A stretch of DNA of 64,000 nucleotides, taken from contig JAEVLN010000009.1 in the NCBI GenBank assembly GCA_018350325.1, positions 1,881,388-1,945,387 on the forward strand, written 5' to 3'. Below the pieces are notes generated by a model that had not been told where the DNA came from, ran no database searches, and saw only the letters and a program-made list of their open reading frames with translations. The position numbers and the translations under genes are program-made. Below are positions 22,186-34,262 of this stretch, in pieces. Source of the DNA: Globodera rostochiensis. Its lineage: Eukaryota > Nematoda > Chromadorea > Rhabditida > Heteroderidae. The first letter of the stretch is position 1. The number at the start of each line of letters is the position of its first letter.

Positions 22186-24328
22186 GTGAGTAGTTTTACA
22201 AAATAAATACCTACTTAAAATACTTTATTTAAAAGTTACACTCGAAGAAAACTTAAAAATTAAAAAAATTTCTTATGCATTTTATTTTGCTTTTGCAATA
22301 GTAAAATTTGTTAAAAATTTCTTGATTACATATTGTAAAAGTGCAACCTAGCCTGGAAGATAAATAAAAATTTTAAATATAATAAAAAATTTTAAATGAT
22401 TACTTCTAAAAATGGGCTTGAAAACTATTAAAATATAATATATTCAGTAAGATTACTAATTTACTTTTATTTAAATATAAGTGAAAAAACAACTAACCAC
22501 TGAAAAAGACATAAAGGGAATTCTGATCTAACAAAATATAATTTACTTCATACATCTGCCAAAATGAGCTATGGAAGTTGTTAATTTTTAAATAATGATA
22601 ATACACCGCCACGAAAATATTGCGCACAATTAATCAGCGGTAAAATATAATAAATATTTAAAAATACTAATTGATAATTCATGATCATTACTATTTTCGT
22701 ATTATTTAATAAAAAAAGGTTTAATTTATGGCCATCTGACCATATTTGAAATTATTATACGTTGTCAATCATCTTATTATAAAAATGCCGGAGAAATCAG
22801 TATAAGAAGAGTCAGTTGTAGAGCGTAATATTTTAGCTCAAAAGCAATAACTAACTGCATGTCTAACGAATTAAAAAACTAATAAAAGAATAATTTTTAA
22901 AAATATGACGCAATCAAGCAAAATTTTTACTATTAAAAATAAATTTGTTTAATAAAAGGTCGAATAAATCAATAAGTTATCGTATTAAATTACTAATAAC
23001 AATTATTGAATATTTTGATGACACATGAGCAAATCCATCGTTTCCAAGAAGAGGACAACCGTCTCCGTTTAGATTGCAAATAATAACCAAATAAACACAT
23101 TTAAATAAATAATAAAATCAAAATTAAAAAATAAAAAAACTTTTTGTCTTAGTAATCAAAATTTCATGAATCTAAAACAAATATGTTTATTTAAATAAAA
23201 GTTATCTACCCAATTGGGTGGAATATATACACCCTTTAACTAAAACAAAAAAAATATAAAAAGTCAAAATTTAAAAAAAGTTTTAATTTAAATGAAATAA
23301 TATTATATATGAAAAATATGACTTATTGCTAATACGCTTATTATTAAATGTAAGATTATTTGTTATTAATTTAGCAAATTAATCCATAATAGGTGAATAA
23401 ATTTTGTGCGGCGCTTTCAATTTATTTGTCTGTTATTTTGTTGGCAAACAATGAGTATTCGACCTGGTTGACAATATTAAAATAGTGACAGATTTACGAA
23501 ACGACCTAGACTTCTTTTACTTCAGGATACTTGTCAGAGTAAGTCAACTAGACCTTTTACAGGAAACACCGATTGGAAAAAAAATCAATCAATCACAAAA
23601 AAAAAAGCTGATGTAGGGACACAAAAAACATATTTTAATGCACGAGTTGGGTTTAAATGTAAACTCTGGTCCAAGGAAATCCTGTTTTGTTGAGCTTTAC
23701 ACACTTTACGATCTGCAAGTGCAAAAAATCATAGAAAAAACTTTCTGCAATGCCTCAATTGGATTTGGAAAGGGCAACTTCGAAAGCCAATGATTGATCA
23801 TCCCTCTCGCAGTTGAAAAATTCGCCAAAATCATGTTAATTGTTGTGATAATCAAAAATAAATAAATAATTATTCAATCCACAAAATATAAAATTGTAAT
23901 AGCTTCATCATAGAAAAATAAATTCTAAATTCTTTGAACTTAAATTTAAATATGATTTAAAAGCAAATCCTAATTAAAGGATTCAAAATCGAATAGATTT
24001 TTAACAAATTTCTTCATTTGTAAACAAGAAATATATTAACATGGAATCCTTTTGCAGCATAAGATTTTTTTTTACATACAAACAAACACTAAAATGTTAC
24101 AAATTATAATCTTAAACACTGCAATATAAATTACTTAGATGAAAAAGCGATGAAAAATTAAAAAATGTTTGGCGGAACAGGAATTTCATATGGCTTTATT
24201 TTGGATTTACATATATTTTTTGAACTAAGTTATGGGCATTTTTAACGCCTGAAAATTTTTTTTTACAAGAAGATTAGATCATTAAGTATATAATATATTA
24301 TATATCTAAATATAATCATTTTTTAAAA
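22186..24328. other. A-rich stretch, nothing supported
   Basis: This stretch is A-rich and without a convincing exon. A diverged 65-bp repeat (22612-22680) resembles 31606-31680 in direct orientation (attgcgMacaattaRt…cggtaaaata). Mild GC patches at 23455-23600 have no supported reading. Confidence 0.5.
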
Positions 24329-24532
24329 ATGAATTTATTTTCAATCCTTATAAAATGGAACGATGCCGACTGGTTTTTACCGCGTTTAAATTATATTAAT
24401 GTGTTGCCGCCCAATGTTTTTGCGCATTTTTTTCATAATAGGCATTGTATTTTTTTTATTAGTTTCTTAAAGTATACTCCCAATGTGTTTATTGAAACTC
24501 TCGACTTGCACAATATATGCCCCATTATTTAA
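24329..24532 (+). CDS. Small ORF, 67 aa, hypothetical
   Basis: This ATG-to-stop frame at the start of a T-rich block is rich in aromatic residues. It begins MNLFSILIKWNDADWFLPRL and includes PPNVFAHFFHNRHC. T-rich composition on this strand agrees with the orientation of nearby splice signals. No domain is recognised. It may be a chance frame, since T-rich codons avoid stops. Confidence 0.3.
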   Translation: MNLFSILIKWNDADWFLPRLNYINVLPPNVFAHFFHNRHCIFFISFLKYTPNVFIETLDLHNICPII

Positions 24533-24760
24533 TTTAATTTTCAAAGTAATGCCACAATTTTTTATTCAAATAATATTTTGAATACTGGGGAAAAAATTCA
24601 ACGATGAATTTGTATCTAATTAATTGCGACTAACTTTATTTTTTGCTGAATTTTATTAATGTTTCATTCTCAATTGTTATATGATTCAAATTAATGTTTT
24701 CATTCAACCTTTTTGCTTTAAATTTTTTATATATTATTTAATTTACATTTGCTGTTGCAG

Positions 24761-24835
24761 ACGAATTTGTATCTCGGGTGTATGAGAGTTTGTATACATA
24801 ATCTTAAAAATAGTTCGTTGATTCACATAGACTGA
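24761..24835 (+). CDS. Candidate terminal exon (TNLYLGCMRVCIHNLKN…)
   Basis: A strong acceptor (tttgctgttgcag) is followed in phase 0 by 24 codons starting TNLYLGCMRVCIHNLKNSSL, then TGA. Another phase reads EFVSRVYESLYT and stops sooner. It is on the T-rich strand. The ORF at 24329-24532 lies about 230 bases upstream, but no donor linking them was identified. Confidence 0.35.
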   Translation, partial: TNLYLGCMRVCIHNLKNSSLIHID

Positions 24836-25673
24836 ATATTTCTTAAAAAATAAAATTATTACACTTTTTATTCAGACAAAAATTTATTTTGTATAAAGCT
24901 GAGGTAGTTATCCATGTTTGAAGCTTATATTTTAGTGCCGGCACAAAACGAATGCTAACAACAGTATTCCGGTCCTGCTAATGTTTTTAAAGAATGCTTA
25001 TTTAATTATTTCAACTTTCAAATAAAAATATTTATGATTATTCATAATAGCATGCTATATTTCATTTTTAAGTCTAATTTTTATGTTAATTTTTTTTAAT
25101 TAACTTATTGTCTATTAAATTAACTTATGAGAATTTAATTTATTTACAATAATGCGTAAAATTTGTCCCAAATTTTATTTAGTATAATTTTGCATTCTTT
25201 GTGTTTTGTTACTTTATAGATATATTTGTTTTTTTAATAAAATTTTATTGTTCCTTAGTATTTATAAATATTTATTTGGTCTAATAGAATTTTTAATTTA
25301 AGCTCTCTGCTTTTGCTAGAGCTCTTGCTTAAAGCACCTGGTCCTTCCGGATTGTTGTTGTTATGTTCAACCGTTCTTCTTAAATACTTCAACTGATTTT
25401 ATATTGTATGCCGGACGTCCAATTAAAATTATTAACTTAAAATTATTTATAAATTGTATTTTAATGCATTTTCATAATTTAAATAAATTAGAATATTAAA
25501 AAAAATAATAATTTTGTCAAAGGCTCAAGTAAAAAATTCGGAGCATATCATCTTAAAGGGATGCGTCACTCTATTTTTGCACTTCGTCTATTCCCAACTT
25601 GATGAATTTAAAACCAAGTTGGAGCTGCATAAACAAAGTTGGCAATTATCAATTACTTGAAATCATAAGTTTA

Positions 25674-25898
25674 TTAAAGTATTTTAAAATAATGAAATGA
25701 CTCATATTTACGATTTTCTAAACAAAAATAAATAATTGACCACAAAGTATTATCAATTAATAAAAACTGTTCGAAATAAACCATAAAACCACAGAAAGAC
25801 CAACGTAGATTTAAAAAAATAAATGACCTTCGATTAAATTTAAGATTATAAATTAGGCAGACGATTCTATTTATTGAAAAATTATGCAAATAAGACAA
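25674..25898 (-). CDS. Small ORF, 74 aa, hypothetical
   Basis: This ATG-to-stop frame on the - strand of an A-rich block begins MSYLHNFSINRIVCLIYNLK. It is rich in F, I, Y and N, as expected of T-rich codons. No signal peptide or domain is recognised. It is only moderately better than chance. Confidence 0.25.
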   Translation of the reverse strand: MSYLHNFSINRIVCLIYNLKFNRRSFIFLNLRWSFCGFMVYFEQFLLIDNTLWSIIYFCLENRKYESFHYFKIL

Positions 25899-26246
25899 TA
25901 TTTTAGCAAATCATATATTATGATCAATTCTAGAATAAAAAATTACAAGGTACCACATGATGATCAGTCAATTTGTCCCATTAGATCGCTTTAGTTCTGT
26001 TAAAATTTAAAAAAAACAAACCTTTTAAATGGCTAAATATAAATAGCAAAAAATAACATTGCCAATAATATCTACAAAAATTCGCATATATATAAAAAAA
26101 TATTTCTTAATCAGTTAATATTTTTACCTAGAATTTAAAATTCACAAATCAAATATAAATAAGAATTTATACAAATAAATATTATATAAAGTGTAAAATA
26201 CAAAAAAATTCAAATTTTTTTAAATGGTAATTTATTGTTAACCGAT

Positions 26247-27297
26247 AAAGTAATTTTTATATAAATAAATATAAAAAAGTGCATATTAGTCTTTTACACT
26301 TTTACAGAAATTATAACACTTTAAAATATTAAAAAATATAAATTTAATTACGGGGTTTCAAGTTTAGAAAAGAAAACCAATATTTTTCAATAAAATCCTA
26401 CAAATTCCATTGAATGTTAATTTTAATTATTAATGTTGAGTCGACGCACGATTTTTTTTGAATATTGCTGCTATGTGACACGATTTATGAATTATAATAT
26501 TTATAAAAAAAAAGTAATTTTTATATAAATAAATATAAAAAAGTGCATATTAGTCTTTTACACTTTTACAGAAATTATAACACTTTAAAATATTAAAAAA
26601 TATAAATTTAATTACGGGGTTTCAAGTTTAGAAAAGAAAACCAATATTTTTCAATAAAATCCTACAAATTCCATTGAATGTTAATTTTAATTATTAATGT
26701 TGAGTCGACGCACGATTTTTTTTGAATATTGCTGCTATGTGACGATTTATGAATTATAATATTTATAAAAAAAAGTAATTTTTATATAAATAAATATAAA
26801 AAAGTGCATATTAGTCTTTTACACTTTTACAGAAATTATAACACTTTAAAATATTAAAAAATATAAATTTTTACGGGGTTTCAAGTTTAGAAAAGAAAAC
26901 CAATATTTTTCAATAAAATCCTACAAATTCCATTGAATGTTAATTTTAATTATTAATGTTGAGTCGACGCACGATTTTTTTTGAATATTGCTGCTATGTG
27001 ACACGATTTATGAATTATAATATTTATAAAAAAAAAGTAATTTTTATATAAATAAATATAAAAAAGTGCATATTAGTCTTTTACACTTTTACAGAAATTA
27101 TAACACTTTAAAATATTAAAAAATATAAATTTTTACGGGGTTTCAAGTTTAGAAAAGAAAACCAATATTTTTCAATAAAATCCTACAAATTCCATTGAAT
27201 GTTAATTTTAATTATTAATGTTGAGTCGACGCACGATTTTTTTTGAATATTGCTGCTATGTGACACGATTTATGAATTATAATATTTATAAAAAAAA
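26247..27297. repeat. Tandem array, four units of about 262 bp
   Basis: Units start at aaagtaatttttatataaat: 26247, 26511, 26772 and 27034, with spacings of 264, 261 and 262. Each contains tacggggtttcaagtttag, gttgagtcgacgcacgattt and tgctgctatgtgac. Copies differ only by a missing aatta in units 3-4, a missing ac in unit 2 and A-run length. Such uniformity implies recent amplification or homogenisation. A frame at 27218-27451 starts in the last unit and is not called as a gene. Confidence 0.96.
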
Positions 27298-27775
27298 TGT
27301 TTGTTTAAAATATTATGCTAGCCCAATAAAAAAGATTGTATTCATTTTGTGTCGATGCCAGCAAATAGTAAAAACAATGAATCTGCTTATTAAAAAACAA
27401 AAACAGGAAATAAAAAGTCTGAACTTCGCGCCTGAAATGTGTCATAATTAAGTGATTTTATTATTATATTTTTTTAAACAAATTATTGAATAAAAACTTC
27501 GTTTAGAGAAAAAAGGGTTCAAAAAATCATTAAAATAAAAAATAATTCATAAATATTAGACATTGTGCTTTAAAAGAATAAAGCTAAACTTCGAACTACA
27601 AAAATAATGTAAATAGTGCCAAAAAAATTAATTTAAAATTATGTAACATCCGAATAAATATCTAAATAACGTATGGCCGGTGCTGCTATTCGATTTTCGT
27701 TGAAAAAACCCGTGTCAAGGGAGCTGCCATAAATTAAAAGCACTAAATTCAAAAAATCAAAAATAAAAGTTTAAA

Positions 27776-28044
27776 ATGAAAGATAGCACAGGTAAGTTCA
27801 ATATGTGTTAGCATTTATCTTCCTCGGAAAACAACAAAAGTTTATTTAGTTTTAAAAACTTGCAAAAGTTCGAGTTCGTATTCAGAATACTTTATTCTGG
27901 GAAGCTGCGAAGTACTTTTTGTTTGTATTTACACCTTTTATTTTAATACATTTTTTTATATTTAAAAATCTTTTTGAAAAATTAATATTTGATTTGTAAA
28001 ATCTTATTATTATTTTTTAGGTTAGTGCGTACACATCGATCTGA
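27776..28044 (+). CDS. Candidate three-exon micro-gene (21 aa)
   Basis: Three pieces join in phase with good signals. Exon 27776-27791 starts ATG and ends acag|gtaagttc, a full-consensus donor. Exon 27886-27911 follows gttcgtattcag and ends gaa|gtactt. The final piece, 28021-28044, follows tattattttttag and ends TGA. The product would read MKDSTEYFILGSCEVSAYTS plus one residue. Another acceptor at 28087 offers a different ending. A separate short ATG frame (MAGAAIRFSLKKPVSRELP) lies about 100 bases upstream. Function is unknown; the peptide is very short, so more exons may exist. Confidence 0.35.
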
Positions 28045-28088
28045 ATATTAGTGAGACTGCTTTTCGTTTTTGCCTTTCCTTTTTAGAG

Positions 28089-29016
28089 ACCTTTTCTTTC
28101 ACGATATTGAGAATATTTGTTATTAATGTTTTATAAGTACATTTATTTAGTAATCATATTTTAAAAATTTTTGAAAAATTTTTAAACACTTTTTCTTTTC
28201 TTTCTAACTAATGATTTTTGATGTCTTTTTTTTTGTTTTATTTTAATTTTTAAATAGTTTTTTTATTATTTAATATCATTTTATTTGTCCTATATTAAGA
28301 AATTTTATTTATAAAATTTATGGTAGCATACCAGCTCTTTTTTATGACCGGAATCATACCGTGTCTATCAAGTTCTTAAAAAATCTATATCATACATTTT
28401 GAGATCGTGCTCAAACAAACTGAATTTTGATTGGTTTTATTTCTTATTAAGTTATTTATTAATAAAGGTTTGTTTTTCATTTTTATCTTACAAAAAATTG
28501 CTTCAGATATGCCAATCGCAGTGTATTGTCTCGTGCGTGATGTCGCAATTCTCGTCGTAAATATTTATCCGTCGTGACTAGTTTTAACTAATTTTTTGAA
28601 ATTTAAACAGAGACTTTTTTTTAAATTTAAACAAATTTTTTTAACAAAAATGTTTTTTTCATATTTAGTTTTTAATTTTATATACACAACCGTTTTAAAG
28701 CTCAAAGTAATATTAGTATTCTTTTAATTTACTTTGCAAAATATAGAGATTTGTAAATTCATTATTAATTTATAATAATCGGAGCAATTAGCAACATATT
28801 TGCTTGACCTTTTGTGTGGAAATTTTGTACTTACTTTGACGTTATAATTAAAATTTATTATTTTTTATTTGCTATAAACAAAGTTGTAAAAGCGAAGCGG
28901 CATGTTCAAGATCATAACAAAACCAAATGAAAAATCATTCAAAATATGTTGAGATCACATTTTTCAAAATATAATTTTTATTTTATGTTTTATCTAGGTT
29001 AAGAGGCAGATTAAAA
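28089..29016. other. T-rich stretch, nothing supported
   Basis: This stretch is T-rich. Mild GC patches at 28340-28390 and 28505-28580 are not bounded by convincing splice sites on either strand. Confidence 0.45.
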
Positions 29017-29181
29017 TTATAATGGTTTAATAGTAAGACAATACCAGCCAAAGGCGCCTATTAAGATTCCACCCATTATGTCGATACACGTCACAAAACG
29101 ACAGGATGGAGTATGGCCACAAGCCCAATCACAATAAGTCGCGCAACGAAGACGTCGTCTTTGTTTCCATACTTTTTGGGA
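29017..29181 (-). CDS. Candidate exon, Cys-rich then one membrane segment
   Basis: This is the largest GC island of the region. The - strand has 54 codons open without ATG. A basic start leads to RCATYCDWACGHTPSC, then a hydrophobic stretch, CIDIMGGILIGAFGWYCL, and TAA. Cysteines followed by one transmembrane-like helix suggest a small membrane protein. No clear acceptor precedes it, other - frames are partly open, and the + strand has a short ATG frame (MSIHVTKRQDGVWPQAQSQ), so this is tentative. Confidence 0.35.
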   Translation of the reverse strand, partial: SQKVWKQRRRLRCATYCDWACGHTPSCRFVTCIDIMGGILIGAFGWYCLTIKPL

Positions 29182-29509
29182 TTATATCAATTATCTCATT
29201 GTAAAATTTGGGTTTTTTTTAAAAGTTTAAAATTTATTGCATTTCATTCTAAATAATGTTAAGTTCGATTTTAGCAAAAGCTTTTGAATAAAAGGTTTTT
29301 AAATTTATAATCATATGCATTGTCATACATTTGAATTTTTACATTAGAAATATCTCACCTTTAAAAGTTAAATGTTTTTTCTCAATAAAATTATTTTAAT
29401 TCTTTTTTTAATATGAATTTATATAAAATCCATAGTTTTATATATATTTTATAATAATTTTAAACTAAGAATTTTGAGTATTTAAATTTTTGTTTTAAAT
29501 AATAAACAG

Positions 29510-29603
29510 GCTGTACACCAGGTTGATGTGTGAGAATGCACAACTCACGCAAGTTCATAGAAAAATCAGTGGTCAAGCAGAAACAGACGTGCTCCCGATT
29601 TAA
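29510..29603 (+). CDS. Candidate terminal exon (LYTRLMCENAQLTQVHRK…)
   Basis: After tttaaataataaacag, one base plus 30 codons run to TAA. The frame reads LYTRLMCENAQLTQVHRKIS and ends QAETDVLPI. An internal ATG (codon 6) could also make it a 25-codon ORF. It is on the T-rich strand of the block. No family is recognised, but residue composition is unlike the AT-driven frames nearby. Confidence 0.42.
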
Positions 29604-30235
29604 TAATTTTAGCATTCGCATGCACAAGTCGTTACAACAACTATTTGCATTTTTTTATTATTATTGTTTAATATATTAATATTTTATGAACTTTTGAATT
29701 GATACAAACTAGCTTTAAAAAATTATAGTTAGAGAGATCAATAAATTCCCATAATAAAAACAATTGCATTTAAAAAAGAAGATCCACGAATCATTGATTA
29801 TGCGAAAATTAACCCCCTAAAACTCCAACTATTTTAAAATTAAAACTTTTTTTCCCAAAATTTTATTTAAATTAGATTACGAAAGGAAATAGTAATCCGT
29901 TCTGTGCCCTCTCTGCGTTAATTAATTTTTTATAATAAAATATACAAATTTAAAATAATTCTTATTTAATGTTAAAATTATTTATTCAAATAATATATTA
30001 AGTTAACATCAATTAATTCGCAAACGACGGTAATATTTTGAAAATAAAGCATCAAAATCCGTTTATCCAAGTACTAAAATACTTGCTTATTTAAAAAATT
30101 AGTTAAGAGAAAGTTTAAACGATACAAAACGTTTTTGCCTTTCTTTTCTTCTCCAATGCAAAGAAAAATTTATTTAATTTGCTTTGTCATTATATAAAAA
30201 TTAGTGACAATATAAAACCATAACTATTTAAAAAA

Positions 30236-30254
30236 GGGTTAATTACCCAAGTCT
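30236..30254 (+). other. Spliced-leader SL1-like sequence
   Basis: The 19 bases gggttaattacccaagtct match the first 19 bases of nematode SL1 at 17 positions. SL1 is known from nematodes and is attached to mRNAs by trans-splicing. There is no 5S gene and no splice donor after it, so this is not an SL RNA gene. If not chance, it could be the 5' end of a retro-copied trans-spliced mRNA. Confidence 0.25.
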
Positions 30255-30321
30255 ATTAATCAATCAATGGCCGTTTAAGCCTAATTTGAAATATTTTGTT
30301 GGAACTTATGTAAAATACTAA

Positions 30322-30447
30322 ATGCTTATTGCGGTATCATCGCTTCTTGCGATGGCACTGATCCGAAGCCTTCTCTACCTCCCATTCTTGACAATTCTCG
30401 TTGTGCTGTTCTGGATAGCAAAACCAAAAAATAAAAAAGTCAATTAA
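30322..30447 (+). CDS. ORF for 41-aa hydrophobic peptide (competes with 30337-30410)
   Basis: This complete ATG-to-TAA frame reads MLIAVSSLLAMALIRSLLYL, then a second hydrophobic run (FLTILVVLFWIA) and a basic tail KPKNKKVN. It would be a small single-pass or hairpin membrane protein. It overlaps the - strand exon candidate almost completely. Only one is likely to be real; the - strand has the better splice signal. The SL1-like sequence lies about 70 bases upstream. Confidence 0.25.
   Translation: MLIAVSSLLAMALIRSLLYLPFLTILVVLFWIAKPKNKKVN
30337..30410 (-). CDS. Candidate terminal exon (QHNENCQEWEVEKASDQC…)
   Basis: A long pyrimidine tract ending ttttgctatccag is followed by 2 nt plus 23 codons, QHNENCQEWEVEKASDQCHR then KKR, and TGA. 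The peptide is charged with two cysteines and a basic end. The + strand is A-rich, so the T-rich intron is on this strand. The + strand of the same bases holds a competing 41-codon ORF (30322-30447). Confidence 0.42.
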
Positions 30448-32856
30448 ATACCATAAATTAAATTTTATTTTATAAAGATGAATAACAAGAACAACATTTC
30501 TCATTTATCAAAAACTTGACCAATATTTTGATTTTTAATTTTTTAAAGTGTCAACCCATCAGCCCTTTAAATAGCTACAGTGAAATAATATTACAAATTA
30601 TCCTAAAAATATTTTCAAAAAAAGTGGAAAGTATTAAAATAAACATACAATTAAAATAATTATTCGCAAAATTTTTCATATAATGTTGTTATTGAAAACA
30701 ATTTAAAATTCATTTTAAACTCATAACTTCGGCCGCGGGTGCCTGTTGAAATTTAGTTTTGTTTATCAATTACGTCAAAGAATATTTAATTATATTTTTT
30801 GCTAATTTTGCCTGCTGGGATATGTACCGAAATGGCAAGGCGACTTCTCGTGGCGCGGTGTTTAATTTTTTTCTGCTAAGCAAATTGGGCTGATTGTTAA
30901 GTTATGGTAATGCGTAAACAATTAATTATTTGTTTTAAGTAAAAGCGTAATTAACTTTTGACACAACGGAGTTTTTGACAAGTTCCCGGGTTAGTATAAT
31001 TTCGAATTTCAATGTTTTTTTAAATGGTATTTTAAAATTAAATTTTGTGGCCTCCACAACGAGCGATTGAATTCGCGCTACTTGCAATAGAAGCTGTCAT
31101 GCTCTTTGTTTGAGCCATCTTCAAGTCAAATTAGTGTGATCCTTGAAACAGAAATATTTTCAAATTTAAACGCAATTTTTTGTATTCACTTATAATTTAA
31201 ATTAAATAATGAATAATTATTTAAAATTTAAAACTTTGCATTCGCTTATTTAATCTTTAAAGTTTTTATTAGTCAATAATGTTTCACTTAATCAAATATA
31301 CAATTCTGTGTTCTTTTCATGAACAGCAATAACAGACAGATATATTATTATTTACAACAATTATCCACTTTATTCAGAATTTTTTAAAGCCTTCTCGCAT
31401 AAAAATTTGTGAAAATATGTAATCCATCCCAGGTATGATAGTTAAGCATTTAACGTCATAATCCAGCCTGTAATAATAAATGAGAAAAACTTATCATTTT
31501 TAAATCGCATTTAAAAAATAATTTAAAGGTGTTTTTAAAAGCTAAATCACTGGAAATTGGATATCTAAAATATTAAATAAAATAAAGTGCACCATTTCTG
31601 CATATCGAATATTGCGAACAATTAGTAAGCGGTAAAATAAATAAATATTTAAAAAATACTAATTTAAAGTATAAGACATTCACTATAAATAATTAATAGA
31701 GCCGGATTTTTAGAGTTTAACCAATTTTGTTTTTGCGAACAGGTTTTGACGAGAGAAGCCCAGAAATAGCATTCATTTCGAAAAATTTTTGAAAGAGCAC
31801 TTTTTAGTCCCTAAAAATCCCTATTTTGGCCTTTTTGAGAATAAATCTCTATTTCGCATTGTTCCAAAAATATCTTAAGAAAATGCAATAAACCCTAAAA
31901 TATTTTTTGCGATTAATGATTTAAATAATTCAAATCACAAAATAAAAGAGGCACTTAACACACATTTTTTGCTTCGCTGCTAGTCGTTGCGCTTCAATAT
32001 TACTTTAACAGTTTGCTCAACTCATCCAAATTTATTTCCAAAAGGCATTAAATATAAAATAAATTAATGCACTGAAGACGAGCTAGAGAGACACCAACCT
32101 AAATGCATTAAAAAATAGATTTTACATTTAATACATTTAAATATGGTTTAAATTAAATAAATTCTTCATTATTATTGGCAAATGGAAATAAATTTAAAAT
32201 ATTTGTTATTATTGTTAGTTAATAATTTTTATTAAAGTTTCAATATTCGAAGTATTAGTTTCGCACAAAACAATAGAAGTAGTTTTATCGAATTATTTCG
32301 ATAAAAATCTTCTCTGCAGAGACAAATAATCATCGTGACCCACGTCTTTCTACATGATTAAAGAATTGGGCAGGTTTATGTATGCTGTATTTTGAATGGT
32401 TAAATGAAAACAACAACAAAACCCTATTAAATTGTTGAAAATCTATCAAAATACATATAACAATAAAAGGCAGTGTTTTTTAGTTTTGCTTTCAAACAAT
32501 TTAAATAGAACACTAAAAAAAAGTAGAAAGATTATAACGTATGAATAAAAAGATATTATTTCTAAATGAATAAATTTCATAATAAAAATAATAACAATTA
32601 AACAAAAGTTGAAAAACTGACAGGATTCATTATTGAAGAATTATTGTAACATAAATAATGGACAAAATCAACAAAACAGCAACAAATTTTATGAGAATTA
32701 ATAAGATTCAAAAAATTTAATACTCCGGGTAACTGCAGAATTGGCCTATGGTTTTATTTTCGTTTGTCGTCCATTTTACAATTTTACTTAAATTTTCGTA
32801 CAAACCGGAGTTAAAAATGCAGACTCGTCTCATTTTCGGCGCTCGTGCTGCCTTTT
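30448..32856. other. A-rich stretch, nothing firmly supported
   Basis: This stretch is A-rich. GC patches at 30730-30860, 31050-31130 and 31735-31860 carry no convincing bounded exon. The patch at 31760-31860 has repeats of tccctattttggcctttt, perhaps a degraded element. Confidence 0.45.
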
Positions 32857-33176
32857 ACAGACACATGCCATTGTTCCATTGTGCTGCTTTTATGCGTTGT
32901 GGGATTTTTTAAATTTAGCTACATAAAATGTTGTTTATTTTAATAAAGGGTTGGAAAAATGTGCTGTTATTAGTTTATTTCGCATAAGATATTTTTCTTA
33001 AATAATCATTTTGTTTTTTAGTGTTTTTAAATATTCTTATTTAACTTGTATTAAAAATTACGGTGTTTGCTTTAAATAGAAAATACAACATGCTTTTTTT
33101 TTGCTATTTTTATTTATTATATTGCAATTAAAAAAAGAATAGTCAGTTTTTAACACTTTTCTAACTTATATTTTTG
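32857..33176 (+). repeat. Dispersed repeat, copy 1 (about 320 bp)
   Basis: From ttacagacacatgccattg to agtttttaacacttttctaac this segment matches 44892-45212 in the same orientation, with scattered substitutions and indels. Both copies begin directly after an acceptor-like tttacag. In copy 1 an extra c relative to copy 2 changes the frame after HAIV. Confidence 0.9.
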
Positions 33177-34232
33177 GTAATAGCAGCTTTTATGACACAT
33201 TTTTTGACCTTTTTACAAACGAAATATTAAGAATTTAAATTAATTAATTAAAAAAAAATGTATTTTTATTTATTAAAACTTTCTTTTCAGTAAAATAAGG
33301 AGTAACTTTTATTATAACAACAGTCATATTTTAATATTATAATTTATTGATTTATCATTTACATATAGTTTAGTTTTTAAATTTTTGAAGCCATTGCTGC
33401 GATGCGCGCTTAAGGAAACGTTTATAAACTATTTTAAAACGCATAAATAATTGATTATCCAATAAGAATTGGATCAACTCATTAATAAAAATCATGGAAG
33501 ATTAAACATAATGGAGAAAAGATGCGTATTTCGATTCACAAGGCTTAAAAACATCATATATTCGGTTGGTTTTATTTGTCTTGTTTGTTGAATAATGTAT
33601 AAGCTCGCCTTCAATTGAATTTCAGAGGAAATAATTTGTGGAAATCCTAAAAAACAAAGTATTCATAATTTTTAACTAACCATGCGGTCTAAACAAACCT
33701 AAAGTTTCGCCAAAGTTTCTGTTTTTGTGGATTTCACGCAATCATAAAAAATATATTTATTTTTTTGAGAAAAGCGCAGAAATGCTTTTATTTACGAACA
33801 TAAAAAAACCAAATAAACACCTAAAATATTAATATGTTACAAAGTTTTTTTTATATGAGATTCTCAATTATAAACCATGTATTTCTAAAGTGATTTTATC
33901 AACTCAAATTTGCTAAAAAACAAAAAAGAAACTAATTGTTTTATCAAATCTTGTTTACGTGTTTTACAGTCTATTTATTTAAAAAAAATTATAATATGGC
34001 CGCTAAAGCATTCGACAAAATAAGACCACAAATTATGTCTTGTGCCCATTAACAAAAATGGGATATTACCCAAAAACTATTTGGAACACTCTTTTCAATC
34101 CCCGGGTCTTATTGCCGCTTTAGAGTTGGCTAGCTTTTTATAAAATGTCAAACTTCTAAAACATTTGCTTTAAACAAAATTATAATGTAATAATCCAGCA
34201 ATAAAAAACTCTTAATAATTTGCGTGAGAAAC
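33177..34232. other. T-rich then A-rich stretch, nothing supported
   Basis: The switch from T-rich to A-rich lies near 33450. GC patches at 33700-33740 and 34085-34135 have no bounded reading. Confidence 0.45.
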
Positions 34233-34262
34233 GTATCGTCGACAGCGTGCCGCAAAGAACGC
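34233..34262 (-). CDS. Candidate 30-nt micro-exon (AFFAARCRRY)
   Basis: On the - strand attgtgaacattcag is followed by ten codons, AFFAARCRRY, and then gtttctc as a possible donor. It lies in an A-rich block, so the T-rich strand agrees. The exon is small and no neighbour is joined to it. Confidence 0.3.

Noticed and set aside
27218..27451. 77-codon + frame
   Set aside because: Its first part is the last unit of the 262-bp tandem repeat; the rest is AT-driven and lysine-rich.
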